Source: Chitinophagaceae bacterium UBA1953 (GTDB lineage Bacteria; Bacteroidota; Bacteroidia; Chitinophagales; Chitinophagaceae). Taken from it: 53,574 nt of DNA. Below are positions 1-7,969 of this stretch, one piece after another. Each line of letters begins with the position of its first letter. The first letter of the stretch is position 1. Where the stretch lies: contig DDEN01000056.1 in NCBI GenBank assembly GCA_002336115.1, forward strand, positions 1 through 53,574, written 5' to 3'. The position numbers and the translations under genes are program-made. The notes below the pieces were generated by a model. The model saw nothing but the letters and a program-made list of their open reading frames with translations. It did not search any database and had not been told where the DNA came from.

Positions 1-1694
1 TAATTGCCAGAGCAAGAGTAACAGGCTTCCAGGGTAAAGGGCTGGGTAATATCAATTCAGTAATGGCCTGTGCCAAACACTTTGCAGCGTATGGAGCAGC
101 CGTTGGTGGAAGAGATTACAACAGTGTGGATATGAGTCTCCGGCAGTTGTATGAGACCTATCTTCCTCCATTTAAAGCAGCAGCCGAAGCAGGAGCAGCA
201 ACGTTTATGAACTCGTTCAACGACATAAACGGCATTCCTGCAACAGGTAACAAATACATTCAGCGTGATATATTAAAAGGCCAGTGGAACTTTAAAGGAT
301 TTGTAGTGAGCGATTGGGGCAGCATTGGAGAAATGATTCAGCACGGATATGTAAAAGATAATTACGAAGCAGCCCTTTCTGCAGCCAATGCAGGGAGTGA
401 TATGGATATGGAAAGCCGCAGTTACATCAACCATCTTGCAAAACTGGTAAAAGAAGGCAAAGTAAAGATGAGTGTGGTGGATGATGCAGTGCGCCGTATT
501 CTGCGTAAGAAATTTGAAATGGGATTGTTTGATGATCCGTACCGGTTCTGCAATGAAACAAGAGAAAAAGCAGAATGGAATAATCCAGGACACCTCGTTG
601 CAGCAAGAGATATTGCGAAGAAAAGTATTGTGCTGCTGAAAAACGAAAAACAATTGTTACCCGTCAGCAAGCAAACAAAATCAGTTGCATTAATTGGTCC
701 GTTTGTAAAAGCCGTGAGCGATCATAACGGATTCTGGAGTTACGACTGGCCCGATGATACTGCAAGGATTGTTACGTTGTGGGATGGAGTGAAATCGAAG
801 CTTGGCACAGATGCAAAAATGCTTTATGCCAAAGGATGTAATATCAACGATTCAAACCGCACCGGTTTTCAGCAGGCAGTTGATGCAGCAACTGCTGCAG
901 ATATTGTTATCCTCAGCGTTGGCGAAGCAAGAGATATGAGCGGCGAAGCAAAGAGCAGAAGCAATCTTCATTTGCCCGGTGTGCAGGAAGAATTAATACA
1001 GGCAGTGGTTGCAACAGGCAAACCTGTTGTGGTGTTGATCAGTGCCGGTCGTCCATTGGTGTTTAACTGGACAGCCGATCATGTTCCTGCCATTCTTTAC
1101 ACCTGGTGGCTGGGAACAGAAGCAGGTAACGCTATTGCCGATGTATTATTTGGCGATTATAATCCTTCCGGTAAGCTGCCGATCACATTTCCAAGAACCG
1201 AAGGACAGGTGCCGATTTATTACAACCATTACAATACCGGCCGCCCGGCAAGAAATGATAGCGATAAACTGTACCGCTCGGCTTATATTGATTTGTCAAT
1301 TTATCCGAAATTCCCGTTTGGTTACGGACTGAGCTATTCAAAATTTGAGTACAGTAATTTATCAGTAAGTAAAACATCACTCAAAGGCAATGAACCGTTA
1401 AAGGTATCGGTAACGGTAACCAATACCGGCAGTTTTGACGGAGAGGAAGTGGTGCAGTTGTACATCCGTGACTTAGTAGGTTCGGTAGTTCGCCCGGTGA
1501 AAGAACTGAAAGGGTTCCAGAAACTGATGATCAAAAAAGGCGAAAGCAAAACAGTCACATTCACTGTTACAACCAATGATCTCAAATTCTATAACGATGC
1601 TCTGAAATACGACTGGGAAGCCGGCGAGTTTGAAATTATGGCCGGAACGAACTCAACAGATGTCCTCAGTAAAAAAATAAACTGGGCTAAATAA
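1..1694 (+). CDS. Glycoside hydrolase family 3 beta-glucosidase (5' end cut off)
   Basis: The reading frame is open from the first bases of the window, so the N-terminus lies outside; an internal ATG at 63 is not the start. GH3 enzymes remove terminal beta-linked sugars, usually glucose or xylose, from oligosaccharides. Visible are the substrate-binding KHFAAYG segment, the nucleophile motif GFVVSDWG (Asp in SDW), the second alpha/beta domain with KNEKQLLPV and GEARDMSGEA, and a C-terminal fibronectin-III-like domain beginning near FPFGYGLSYSKFEYS. This order matches BglX-type enzymes, which are commonly periplasmic, but the signal peptide is not visible here. The substrate cannot be told from sequence alone. 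A strong terminator follows, so it is the last gene of its transcript. Confidence 0.93.
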   Translation, partial: IARARVTGFQGKGLGNINSVMACAKHFAAYGAAVGGRDYNSVDMSLRQLYETYLPPFKAAAEAGAATFMNSFNDINGIPATGNKYIQRDILKGQWNFKGFVVSDWGSIGEMIQHGYVKDNYEAALSAANAGSDMDMESRSYINHLAKLVKEGKVKMSVVDDAVRRILRKKFEMGLFDDPYRFCNETREKAEWNNPGHLVAARDIAKKSIVLLKNEKQLLPVSKQTKSVALIGPFVKAVSDHNGFWSYDWPDDTARIVTLWDGVKSKLGTDAKMLYAKGCNINDSNRTGFQQAVDAATAADIVILSVGEARDMSGEAKSRSNLHLPGVQEELIQAVVATGKPVVVLISAGRPLVFNWTADHVPAILYTWWLGTEAGNAIADVLFGDYNPSGKLPITFPRTEGQVPIYYNHYNTGRPARNDSDKLYRSAYIDLSIYPKFPFGYGLSYSKFEYSNLSVSKTSLKGNEPLKVSVTVTNTGSFDGEEVVQLYIRDLVGSVVRPVKELKGFQKLMIKKGESKTVTFTVTTNDLKFYNDALKYDWEAGEFEIMAGTNSTDVLSKKINWAK

Positions 1695-1721
1695 TTCTGT
1701 CTGTTTATTGTATTCATACTG

Positions 1722-1760
1722 ATCCTGATTAGTTTCAAAACTAATCAGGATTATTTTTTT
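1722..1760 (+). terminator. Intrinsic terminator after the GH3 gene
   Basis: A perfect 14-base inverted repeat (1722-1735 with 1738-1751, inner pairs probably open as loop) is followed by a T run at 1754-1760. Confidence 0.85.
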
Positions 1761-1788
1761 CCTGTTTTAATAAAAACCTGCAATAGCC

Positions 1789-1796
1789 TAATTTTG
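1789..1796 (+). promoter_or_regulatory. Bacteroidota -7 box (TAATTTTG) for queD
   Basis: It matches TAnnTTTG exactly and lies 21 bases before the ATG at 1818. No clear -33 TTG was found at the usual spacing. Confidence 0.45.
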
Positions 1797-1817
1797 CGGC
1801 TTATTCAAATTTAAAGG

Positions 1818-2255
1818 ATGTTACTTCTAACTAAAATATTTCACTTTGAAATGGCGCATGCAATTGATGGCTATGATGGCATGTGTAAAAATATACATGG
1901 GCATTCGTACGAGCTGCATGTAACTGTTGGTTCTGTTCTTAAGGAGCAGGAATTTATTCCGCCTCCCGGTTTTTTACTTGATTTTAAAGATCTGAAAAGG
2001 ATTGTAAACAAAGCAGTTGTTGAATTATTCGATCATAAACTTGTACTTTCCCGAAATTATATTACTAAACATAAAGAAGTGAACGAGCAGGAAAACCTGG
2101 TGGTATGGGATGCGGAGCCAACTGCCGAAAACCTGTTACTATTTATGAAACGTTTAATACAGAAGGATTTACCTGTTGATATGAAACTGGTTGAAATGAA
2201 ACTCTATGAAACCAAGAATTCATACGCAACCTGGCGTGATGGTGAATTGAGCTAA
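1818..2255 (+). CDS. queD: 6-carboxy-tetrahydropterin synthase / 6-pyruvoyl-tetrahydropterin synthase family protein
   Basis: This 145-residue protein has the family's zinc and catalytic pattern: His in FEMAHAI near residue 14, the catalytic Cys in GMCKNIHGHSYEL, the paired zinc histidines of HGH, and the PTAEN segment near residue 95. QueD converts dihydroneopterin triphosphate to 6-carboxytetrahydropterin in queuosine and 7-deazaguanine synthesis in the cytoplasm. The length is typical for the family. No other queuosine gene is in the window, so a related pterin reaction cannot be excluded; QueD is the usual role in Bacteroidota. The DinB-fold gene 30 bases downstream may be co-transcribed. 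Confidence 0.85.
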   Translation: MLLLTKIFHFEMAHAIDGYDGMCKNIHGHSYELHVTVGSVLKEQEFIPPPGFLLDFKDLKRIVNKAVVELFDHKLVLSRNYITKHKEVNEQENLVVWDAEPTAENLLLFMKRLIQKDLPVDMKLVEMKLYETKNSYATWRDGELS

Positions 2256-2285
2256 CAAGGTTCGTGACTTTTAATTTTCTATAAA

Positions 2286-2759
2286 ATGTCAAAAAGTAAA
2301 ATTATAGCAACAAGACTTAACGAAGTTTTACTAAACGGACATTGGATTGCAAATACCAATTATAAAGAGCAGTTAGTAAGCATAGATTGGAAACAAGCAA
2401 CAACCCGCATTTACAATCTAAATACAATAGCGCATTTAACCTTTCACATCAACTATTATCTTGGTGGTATTTTGAATGTTTTAAACGGGGGTAAGCTTGA
2501 AATCAGAGATCAGTACAGTTTTGATCTTCCTGAAATTGGCAATGAAGAAGACTGGAATAAACTGCTGAATGAATTTCTTTCTAATGCGGAGTTTTTTGTA
2601 AAAAAAGTGGAACAGTTGAATGATGAACAGCTTGATATGGTTTTTGTTGATGAAAAATATGGAACTTATTTGCGCAACATTGAAGGTGTAATTGAACATA
2701 GCTATTATCATTTGGGGCAGATTTCACTAATCAGAAAAATGATTGTTGAAAACGGGTAA
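2286..2759 (+). CDS. DinB-fold (DUF1572-like) putative metal-binding protein
   Basis: The 157-residue predicted all-helical protein has histidines arranged as in DinB/YfiT-fold proteins: H50 and H54 in IAHLTFHINYY, then H138 and H142 in EHSYYHLGQ. DinB-fold proteins form four-helix bundles with a three-His metal site; some are thiol-dependent transferases, but most are uncharacterised. It starts 30 bases after queD on the same strand. A second DinB-fold gene of low similarity lies inside the ilv operon. No specific reaction can be assigned. Confidence 0.75.
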   Translation: MSKSKIIATRLNEVLLNGHWIANTNYKEQLVSIDWKQATTRIYNLNTIAHLTFHINYYLGGILNVLNGGKLEIRDQYSFDLPEIGNEEDWNKLLNEFLSNAEFFVKKVEQLNDEQLDMVFVDEKYGTYLRNIEGVIEHSYYHLGQISLIRKMIVENG

Positions 2760-2776
2760 AAAAATGAAGAAGCCAA

Positions 2777-4336
2777 CTACTTGCTTTTAGCAGATTCCTG
2801 TTTGAGAATAAATTTATCTTTAATAACCGTTTGTACAGGCGTATTGCCAATTTTACTTTCGAGCCAACTAATAATGTCTAAATAAACAAAAGCTCTTGTC
2901 TCAAACCGGTTGCCTTCATATTTGCGTATGCGCTGAAGTAATTTTTCAAATGCAGATTTAAACTTATCGGGCGAAAGATTAAACGACTGACGCAAAAATT
3001 TAAACATCTCTTCTTCCACTGCACTCAGGTTTTCCATTTTGCCCATAAACCGGTAAACAGATTTTATGAGGTATTCAAGAAGATCAAAATTTCTCAGTTC
3101 ATAATGTGCAATTAAATGCAGAAGCCTTGCATAACATTGCAGGTCGGTACGGAGATCAACTTTCCAGTTGATAATTTTATTAAGATATTCAATTGCTTTT
3201 TCATTATTGCCGCTTCCAAAATACAGGCATGCAATTTTATAATAAAAAGTAAGTACACGGTGCCTGTCGAGAAATAATTCAAACTCGTCCAGTTTTTCTT
3301 CAATATGTGGTACTAACCTTAACCCTTCTGTAAATGTTCCTTCTATAAAGTGCTTATTTATTTTTGCAATGTACAGATACATAAAACATAAAATGCGATG
3401 GTTTTCATTTATTTGTACCACTTTACGTTGTGAAAATTTTTCAAACAACTCAATTACTTCGGTTAGCTTTCTGTCGTTCTGCGTATCAAAATGAGCGCTC
3501 ATTAAATTATGAAGCCCTTTAATGTAATGTGCAGTTTCAGCTTCAATCATTGCAGGGTAAATGTCAAAAAGGTCAACCCATTTTTGTGTATATCTGTAGT
3601 ACATCAAAAAATCCTGGCGAATAAAAGCAACCCATGCATGGCATTGATAAAAATAGAGCTGTTCGTAAAACCCTTTCAGTTTTTCGGCATCTTTGGGTAA
3701 ATGTTTTTCAAGATATTTTTTTGCTTCATCGCCTTCCTTTTCATTGCGTGCAACTCCGTTTTGAATAAACCAACTGTACAGCCGCAGGGAAAGGTTTGAA
3801 AGTTGGGTAATATAAGAGAGGCGCTCATCAACTACATCAGATTCTGTTGAGAGTTGATCGGCTCTATCCTGCATACTCCTTGTAATGTAGAGTGTTTCAA
3901 TTTTTTTCTCAAAGAAAAGAATTTGCTGAAGATAGGTTACCTGCTCATATTGCTTTGCCTGCTCTTTCATTTTGTCTAATACTTTCAACGATTGCAGATA
4001 CAAGCCTTTATTGTAAAGAATGCGGGCAAAATCCATTTGCTCGTGTAGCTGGATGGTGATGTTATCTTCCTGCTTAATAAGGCGTAAACTGGCAAGGATG
4101 CTTTTGTACAGGTGCGCTTTTAAATTTGAGAGTTGCTGTTTTGCTATACTCGGATTTTTCTTTAATAGAACAGCTTCGTCATAATCATCCATTTTGTCCA
4201 AAGCATCAAAAAGGCGGATAACTTTCAGCTCGCCATCGGATGAATGGCGTTTTATATAAAGTTTAAAATTTCTTTTTTCACTCTTTTCAAGCGACTTGAC
4301 TAACTGAAACACTGTATCGGCCGAGCGGTTGGGCAT
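2777..4336 (-). CDS. Uncharacterised TPR-like helical protein, 519 aa
   Basis: I do not recognise a named family. The protein is rich in Leu, Lys, Glu, Tyr and Phe, with no signal peptide or membrane segment, and reads as continuous amphipathic helices. Segments such as the one around ILYNKGLYLQSLKVLDKM and that around LYFGSGNNEKAIEYLNKI look like divergent tetratricopeptide helices. Long cytoplasmic helical-repeat proteins of this kind are common in Chitinophagaceae, so a scaffold role is plausible but unproven. It is divergent from leuA (190-base gap) and converges on the DinB-like gene. The ATG at 4336 is the first in frame. Confidence 0.7.
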   Translation of the reverse strand: MPNRSADTVFQLVKSLEKSEKRNFKLYIKRHSSDGELKVIRLFDALDKMDDYDEAVLLKKNPSIAKQQLSNLKAHLYKSILASLRLIKQEDNITIQLHEQMDFARILYNKGLYLQSLKVLDKMKEQAKQYEQVTYLQQILFFEKKIETLYITRSMQDRADQLSTESDVVDERLSYITQLSNLSLRLYSWFIQNGVARNEKEGDEAKKYLEKHLPKDAEKLKGFYEQLYFYQCHAWVAFIRQDFLMYYRYTQKWVDLFDIYPAMIEAETAHYIKGLHNLMSAHFDTQNDRKLTEVIELFEKFSQRKVVQINENHRILCFMYLYIAKINKHFIEGTFTEGLRLVPHIEEKLDEFELFLDRHRVLTFYYKIACLYFGSGNNEKAIEYLNKIINWKVDLRTDLQCYARLLHLIAHYELRNFDLLEYLIKSVYRFMGKMENLSAVEEEMFKFLRQSFNLSPDKFKSAFEKLLQRIRKYEGNRFETRAFVYLDIISWLESKIGNTPVQTVIKDKFILKQESAKSK

Positions 4337-4461
4337 CGTAATTCAATTCTGCTGAAACTCTTTTCTGCAAAGGGTTTCCGTTAAAAATATCCTCTTTATC
4401 TGTCGTAATTTACTGTAATATAAGTTTGCTGGCCCTGCCAAACAAAATTAATTTTATCGCC

Positions 4462-4491
4462 TTGGTTAATACTTCCTGCCTTAAAATTTTG
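4462..4491 (+). promoter_or_regulatory. Possible promoter for leuA-leuB
   Basis: TTG at 4462-4464 is followed about 17-20 bases later by an imperfect -7 element (TAAAATTTTG, 4482-4491), some 35 bases before leuA. The spacing within the -7 box is off consensus, so this is tentative. The rest of the 190-base gap shows no leader peptide or terminator. Confidence 0.3.
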
Positions 4492-4526
4492 AACGAAGTA
4501 AATAAACAATTTTCTAAACATCGATA

Positions 4527-5708
4527 ATGATTGATATGGCCGACAAACAAGTGTTCATTTTTGATACCACTCTCAGAGACGGAGAGCAGGTTCCCGGTTG
4601 CAAGCTTAATACAACAGAAAAAATTGAACTGGCTCTGAAATTAGAAGAGCTGGGTGTTGATATTATTGAAGCCGGATTTCCTATTTCAAGTCCCGGCGAT
4701 TTTGAAAGTGTTTCGCAAATTGCCGGCGTAATTAAAAATGCGTCTGTTTGCGGGCTAAGCCGTGCTGTACAGAAAGATATTGAAGTGGCAGCAGCAGCAT
4801 TGAAACATGCCCACCGGCCACGTATCCATACTGGAATAGGAACCAGCGATCATCACATTAAAACAAAGTTTAACTCTAACCGGGAAGATATTCTTGAAAG
4901 AGCAAAGCAATGTGTAAAGTGGGCTAAAAATTTTGTTGATGATGTGGAGTTTTATGCTGAAGATGCAGGCAGAACAGATAACGAATACCTGGCCCGTGTA
5001 ATTGAGGCAGTAATTGCTGCGGGTGCCACAGTAGTAAATATTCCTGATACAACGGGTTATTGCCTCCCGTATCAATATGGCGAAAAGATAGCGTACTTAG
5101 TTAACAATGTGCCCAATATTGATAAGGCTGTTATAAGTTGCCATTGCCATAACGATCTTGGATTGGCAACTGCTAATTCAATTGCAGGTGTTATTGCCGG
5201 TGCCCGCCAGATTGAATGTACAATAAACGGCTTAGGCGAAAGAGCAGGTAATACTTCGCTTGAAGAAGTTGTAATGATTATGAAGCAACATAGTGATCTT
5301 GGTTTTTATACCAATATCAAAACGCCCATGTTGAACCCGATGAGCCGTTTGGTAAGTGATACCATGCGTATGCCTGTGCAGCCTAATAAGGCAATAGTAG
5401 GCAGTAATGCGTTTGCTCACAGCAGTGGTATTCATCAGGATGGGTTTTTAAAAAATGCGCAAAACTATGAAATTATAAATCCGGAAGAAGTTGGTGCCGA
5501 TGCAAGTAAAATTGTGCTTACTGCACGCAGCGGCCGAAGTGCGTTAGCTTACCGTTTGCATAAACTGGGTTTTCAGTTTAAGCGGGATGAAGTGGATGTT
5601 TTATATGAAAAATTTCTGATTATAGCAGATACACAGAAAGAAGTGAACGACGATGATTTGATGTCGATGGGGCATGCGTACAACACAGCAACAAGCGCTG
5701 TAATCTGA
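4527..5708 (+). CDS. leuA: 2-isopropylmalate synthase, short form without regulatory domain
   Basis: It condenses acetyl-CoA with 2-ketoisovalerate, the first committed step to leucine. The TIM-barrel catalytic motifs are intact: FDTTLRDGEQ at the N-terminus, metal-binding His in CHCHNDLG, NGLGERAGN, and the SSGIHQDG segment. The 393-residue protein ends where the E. coli enzyme continues for more than 100 residues into the leucine-binding allosteric domain. Classical leucine feedback is therefore unlikely. The start could also be the ATG at 4536 (MADKQ); neither has a clear ribosome-binding site. leuB follows after 17 bases, but leuC and leuD are absent. A citramalate-synthase role is possible but less likely given close similarity to LeuA. 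Confidence 0.93.
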   Translation: MIDMADKQVFIFDTTLRDGEQVPGCKLNTTEKIELALKLEELGVDIIEAGFPISSPGDFESVSQIAGVIKNASVCGLSRAVQKDIEVAAAALKHAHRPRIHTGIGTSDHHIKTKFNSNREDILERAKQCVKWAKNFVDDVEFYAEDAGRTDNEYLARVIEAVIAAGATVVNIPDTTGYCLPYQYGEKIAYLVNNVPNIDKAVISCHCHNDLGLATANSIAGVIAGARQIECTINGLGERAGNTSLEEVVMIMKQHSDLGFYTNIKTPMLNPMSRLVSDTMRMPVQPNKAIVGSNAFAHSSGIHQDGFLKNAQNYEIINPEEVGADASKIVLTARSGRSALAYRLHKLGFQFKRDEVDVLYEKFLIIADTQKEVNDDDLMSMGHAYNTATSAVI

Positions 5709-5725
5709 TAAACATTAAATTTCCT

Positions 5726-6838
5726 ATGCAAAAAAAAATAGCAATACTTGGAGGAGATGGAATTGGCCCTGAAGTAACGGCGCAGGCAGTTAAGATGCTG
5801 AATGCAATTGCTGAAGAATTTGATCACCAGTTTGAATATAAAGAAGGTTTAATAGGAGCTGCTGCAATTGAAAAAACGGGCTCGGCACTTCCTCAGGAAA
5901 CAATTGATATATGTCTTGAAAGCGATGCTGTTTTATTTGGTGCAGTTGGTGATCCAAAGTTTAATGACCCATCTGTAAAAATTCGCCCGGAGCAGGGGTT
6001 GCTTGGCTTGCGTAAAGCATTGCAGCTTTCAAGTAATATCAGGCCAATTATTCCTTACTCTTTCTTACAACATCTTTCGCCTGTTAAACCACGTCAGCTT
6101 GAGGGGGTTGATTTTATAATTTTCCGTGAATTATCGGGAGGTAATTATCTCGGCAATAAACAAACAGCCGAAGATCTCAGTCATGCCAGTGATGTAACTG
6201 TTTACAGAAGAGAAGAGATTGAACGTATAGCACATCTCGCATTTAAATACGCACATCGCAGAAGAAAAAAAGTAACACTGGTTGATATGGCCAATGTGCT
6301 TGATACATCAAGATTGTGGCGGAGTGTGGTTTCAGAAGTGGCCATGCAGTACCCGGATGTAAATCTTGAAACAATGCTGGTGAGTAAAGCCGTAATGCAG
6401 GTGCTTATTTATCCCAAACATTTTGATGTGATTTTAACTGAAAATATGTTTGGAGATATTCTCAGTGATGAAGCAAGTGTGCTTTGCGGATCGCTGGGCA
6501 TGCTGCCTTCAGCATCATTAGGAAATGGAACAGCTTTGTTTGAACCGGTGCATGGATCGTATCCTGATGCAGCAGGAAAAGATATTGCCAACCCTATTGG
6601 CGCTGTTTTATCTGTTGCACTAATGATGGAATATTTCGGTTTGAGAAAAGAAGGTCATATTGTCTTTGAAGCTGTTGACTGGACACTGAAAAACAGCTTT
6701 GTAACGAAGGATATTGATCCGGTGAATTTTTATTTTACCAGCACAGTGGGTGATTTGATGAGTGATTTTGTAACAGGAAAAATTCCCGGAGCAATTCATA
6801 AAGAAAATATTGAGTTGAGAAAATCAACAATTATATAG
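5726..6838 (+). CDS. leuB: 3-isopropylmalate dehydrogenase homologue with altered active site
   Basis: LeuB oxidatively decarboxylates 3-isopropylmalate with NAD+ and Mg2+. The 370-residue length and most motifs fit: GGDGIGPE, the substrate arginines in GLRKAL, NIRP and FRELSGG, Tyr141, the Mg ligands Asp244 and Asp248 in ENMFGDILSDEAS, and the NAD loop HGSYPDAAGKDIANP. Two normally invariant residues differ. The catalytic Lys of VDKANVL is Met188 (VDMANVL), and the Mg-binding Asp supplied across the dimer is Ser220 (MLVSKAVMQ), with a new Lys221 beside it. The usual RELTGGxYFG reads RELSGGNYLG. The reading frame is undamaged, so this looks like divergence under selection or very recent decay. 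It may be poorly active or have a changed substrate. Confidence 0.88.
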   Translation: MQKKIAILGGDGIGPEVTAQAVKMLNAIAEEFDHQFEYKEGLIGAAAIEKTGSALPQETIDICLESDAVLFGAVGDPKFNDPSVKIRPEQGLLGLRKALQLSSNIRPIIPYSFLQHLSPVKPRQLEGVDFIIFRELSGGNYLGNKQTAEDLSHASDVTVYRREEIERIAHLAFKYAHRRRKKVTLVDMANVLDTSRLWRSVVSEVAMQYPDVNLETMLVSKAVMQVLIYPKHFDVILTENMFGDILSDEASVLCGSLGMLPSASLGNGTALFEPVHGSYPDAAGKDIANPIGAVLSVALMMEYFGLRKEGHIVFEAVDWTLKNSFVTKDIDPVNFYFTSTVGDLMSDFVTGKIPGAIHKENIELRKSTII

Positions 6839-6885
6839 CCTTTCTTTTTCATTAAACAATGAAAGAAGAAAAACTAAAATAGTTC

Positions 6886-6916
6886 TTTGTAAATAAAACA
6901 GCAGGCGGTATATTCG
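6886..6916 (+). promoter_or_regulatory. Promoter of the ilv operon leader
   Basis: TTTG at 6886-6889 (-33) and TATATTCG at 6909-6916 (-7, one mismatch to TAnnTTTG) are separated by 19 bases, the Bacteroidota spacing. Transcription would begin near 6920, 13 bases before the leader peptide ATG. Confidence 0.65.
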
Positions 6917-6932
6917 CAGAACAACAAACACT

Positions 6933-7034
6933 ATGTTGAAAAGCAGATTATATAATGTCATTAACAATATCACAGTCATTATTGTGGTTGTCATTGTCAT
7001 TACTGCCATCAACGGAGGTGTTAGTTGTATCTGA
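6933..7034 (+). CDS. Val/Ile-rich leader peptide of the ilv attenuator (33 aa)
   Basis: A short ORF runs from ATG 6933 to TGA 7032-7034. Fifteen of its 33 residues are Val or Ile, and residues 15-23 are nine in a row (VIIVVVIVI). It lies between a promoter and a GC-rich terminator, just ahead of ilvE. This is the arrangement of classical attenuation leaders, in which ribosome stalling at scarce Val-tRNA or Ile-tRNA lets the operon be transcribed. The ribosome paused in the Val/Ile run (6975-7001) would leave 7013-7020 free. A ribosome reaching the stop codon would cover that strand. The peptide itself probably has no other role. Confidence 0.85.
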   Translation: MLKSRLYNVINNITVIIVVVIVITAINGGVSCI

Positions 7035-7069
7035 TTTAAAAAAACGAATTGTTATACAACCCGCCTCCG
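7013..7069 (+). promoter_or_regulatory. Antiterminator pairing of the ilv attenuator
   Basis: CGGAGGTG at 7013-7020, inside the end of the leader ORF, can pair with CGCCTCCG at 7062-7069 over eight base pairs including one G-U. That helix uses most of the 5' arm of the terminator, so the two structures exclude each other. Confidence 0.75.
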
Positions 7070-7093
7070 AGAGGCGGGTTTTTTTATTTTTTA
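7058..7093 (+). terminator. Attenuator terminator before ilvE
   Basis: A perfect 10-bp stem (7058-7067 with 7071-7080), loop CGA, is followed by a T-rich tract to 7093. It lies three bases before the ilvE start codon, so it must be bypassed for ilvE to be expressed from the leader promoter. Confidence 0.92.
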
Positions 7094-7095
7094 TT

Positions 7096-7968
7096 ATGGC
7101 ATCATATTACAACAGCGAAACAGTTTTGTATCTGAATGGTGAGTTTGTTAAAGCTGCGGAGGCAAAGATGGATTTCTACAGTCAGTCGCTTCACTATGGA
7201 TACAGTGTGTTTGAAGGTATTCGTTCGTACAGAACGGTAAACGGACAAACAAAAATTTTTAAGGCAACAGAACATTACAACCGTTTAAAGGATTCTGCTC
7301 AGGCTTTAAATATGCCTTACCATTGGAGTGCAGAAGAATTGATTGAGGCAACATATGAAGTGTTGAAGCAAAATCATCTGCAGGATGCTTATATACGACC
7401 TGTTGTGTATGCCCCGGCAAATATGAAGTTTGATGTAAATGAAAAGTCGTTCATAGTAATTGAAGCATGGGAAATGCAACCGTTTCTTGGGGAAAAGCTG
7501 CTGAAGGTTTTAACAAGTTCATTTCAACGGCCTAATCCAAAGGCGTTTAAATTAACAGCAAAGGCTGCAGGTCATTATGTAAACTCCATTCTTGCAAGTC
7601 AGGAAGCACAGTCAAAAGGATATGATGAAGCATTATTGCTTGATATGAATGGCAATGCTGCAGAAGCACCGGGAGCAAACCTGTTTTATGAGAAAAGTGG
7701 AAAACTGTTTACTCCTGCACTTGGAAATATTCTTCCGGGAATTACACGGGCTACAGTGCTGGAACTTTGCAGTGAAATGGGAATTGCAGTAGAAGAAAAA
7801 ACAGTTACAATAGAAGAATTGAAGAATGCTGATGCGGCTTTTTTCTGCGGTACTGCGGCTGAGGTGATTGGTTTTAACAGTCTGGACGATTATAAATTTC
7901 CATTGCAGTGGAATGAATCTGTGAGTAGAAAAATACAATTGGCTTATGCAGATTTAGTACGCCAGTAG
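7096..7968 (+). CDS. ilvE: Branched-chain amino acid aminotransferase
   Basis: IlvE carries out the last step of Val, Ile and Leu synthesis, moving the amino group of glutamate to the keto acids. The 290-residue fold-type IV PLP enzyme shows LHYGYSVFEGIRSY, the PLP lysine K156 in TAKAAGHYVNS, and the cofactor segment EAPGANLFYE; FCGTAAEV near the C-terminus is also typical. The ATG at 7096 matches the usual N-terminus (MASYYNSETVLYLNGEF). The frame stays open back to 6955, but that extension would translate through the terminator and is rejected. It is the first structural gene behind the attenuator and is followed by ilvD after 84 bases. Confidence 0.95.
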   Translation: MASYYNSETVLYLNGEFVKAAEAKMDFYSQSLHYGYSVFEGIRSYRTVNGQTKIFKATEHYNRLKDSAQALNMPYHWSAEELIEATYEVLKQNHLQDAYIRPVVYAPANMKFDVNEKSFIVIEAWEMQPFLGEKLLKVLTSSFQRPNPKAFKLTAKAAGHYVNSILASQEAQSKGYDEALLLDMNGNAAEAPGANLFYEKSGKLFTPALGNILPGITRATVLELCSEMGIAVEEKTVTIEELKNADAAFFCGTAAEVIGFNSLDDYKFPLQWNESVSRKIQLAYADLVRQ

Positions 7969-7969
7969 T

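Noticed and set aside
6839..6876. Hairpin just after leuB
   Set aside because: The arms are A/T-only with a mismatch, and no T run follows on the plus strand, so it is not a convincing terminator.
6955..7095. N-terminal extension of IlvE from ATG 6955
   Set aside because: It overlaps the leader ORF and would translate through the terminator; the extra residues are Ser/Leu-rich and unlike any aminotransferase N-terminus, while ATG 7096 fits the family.
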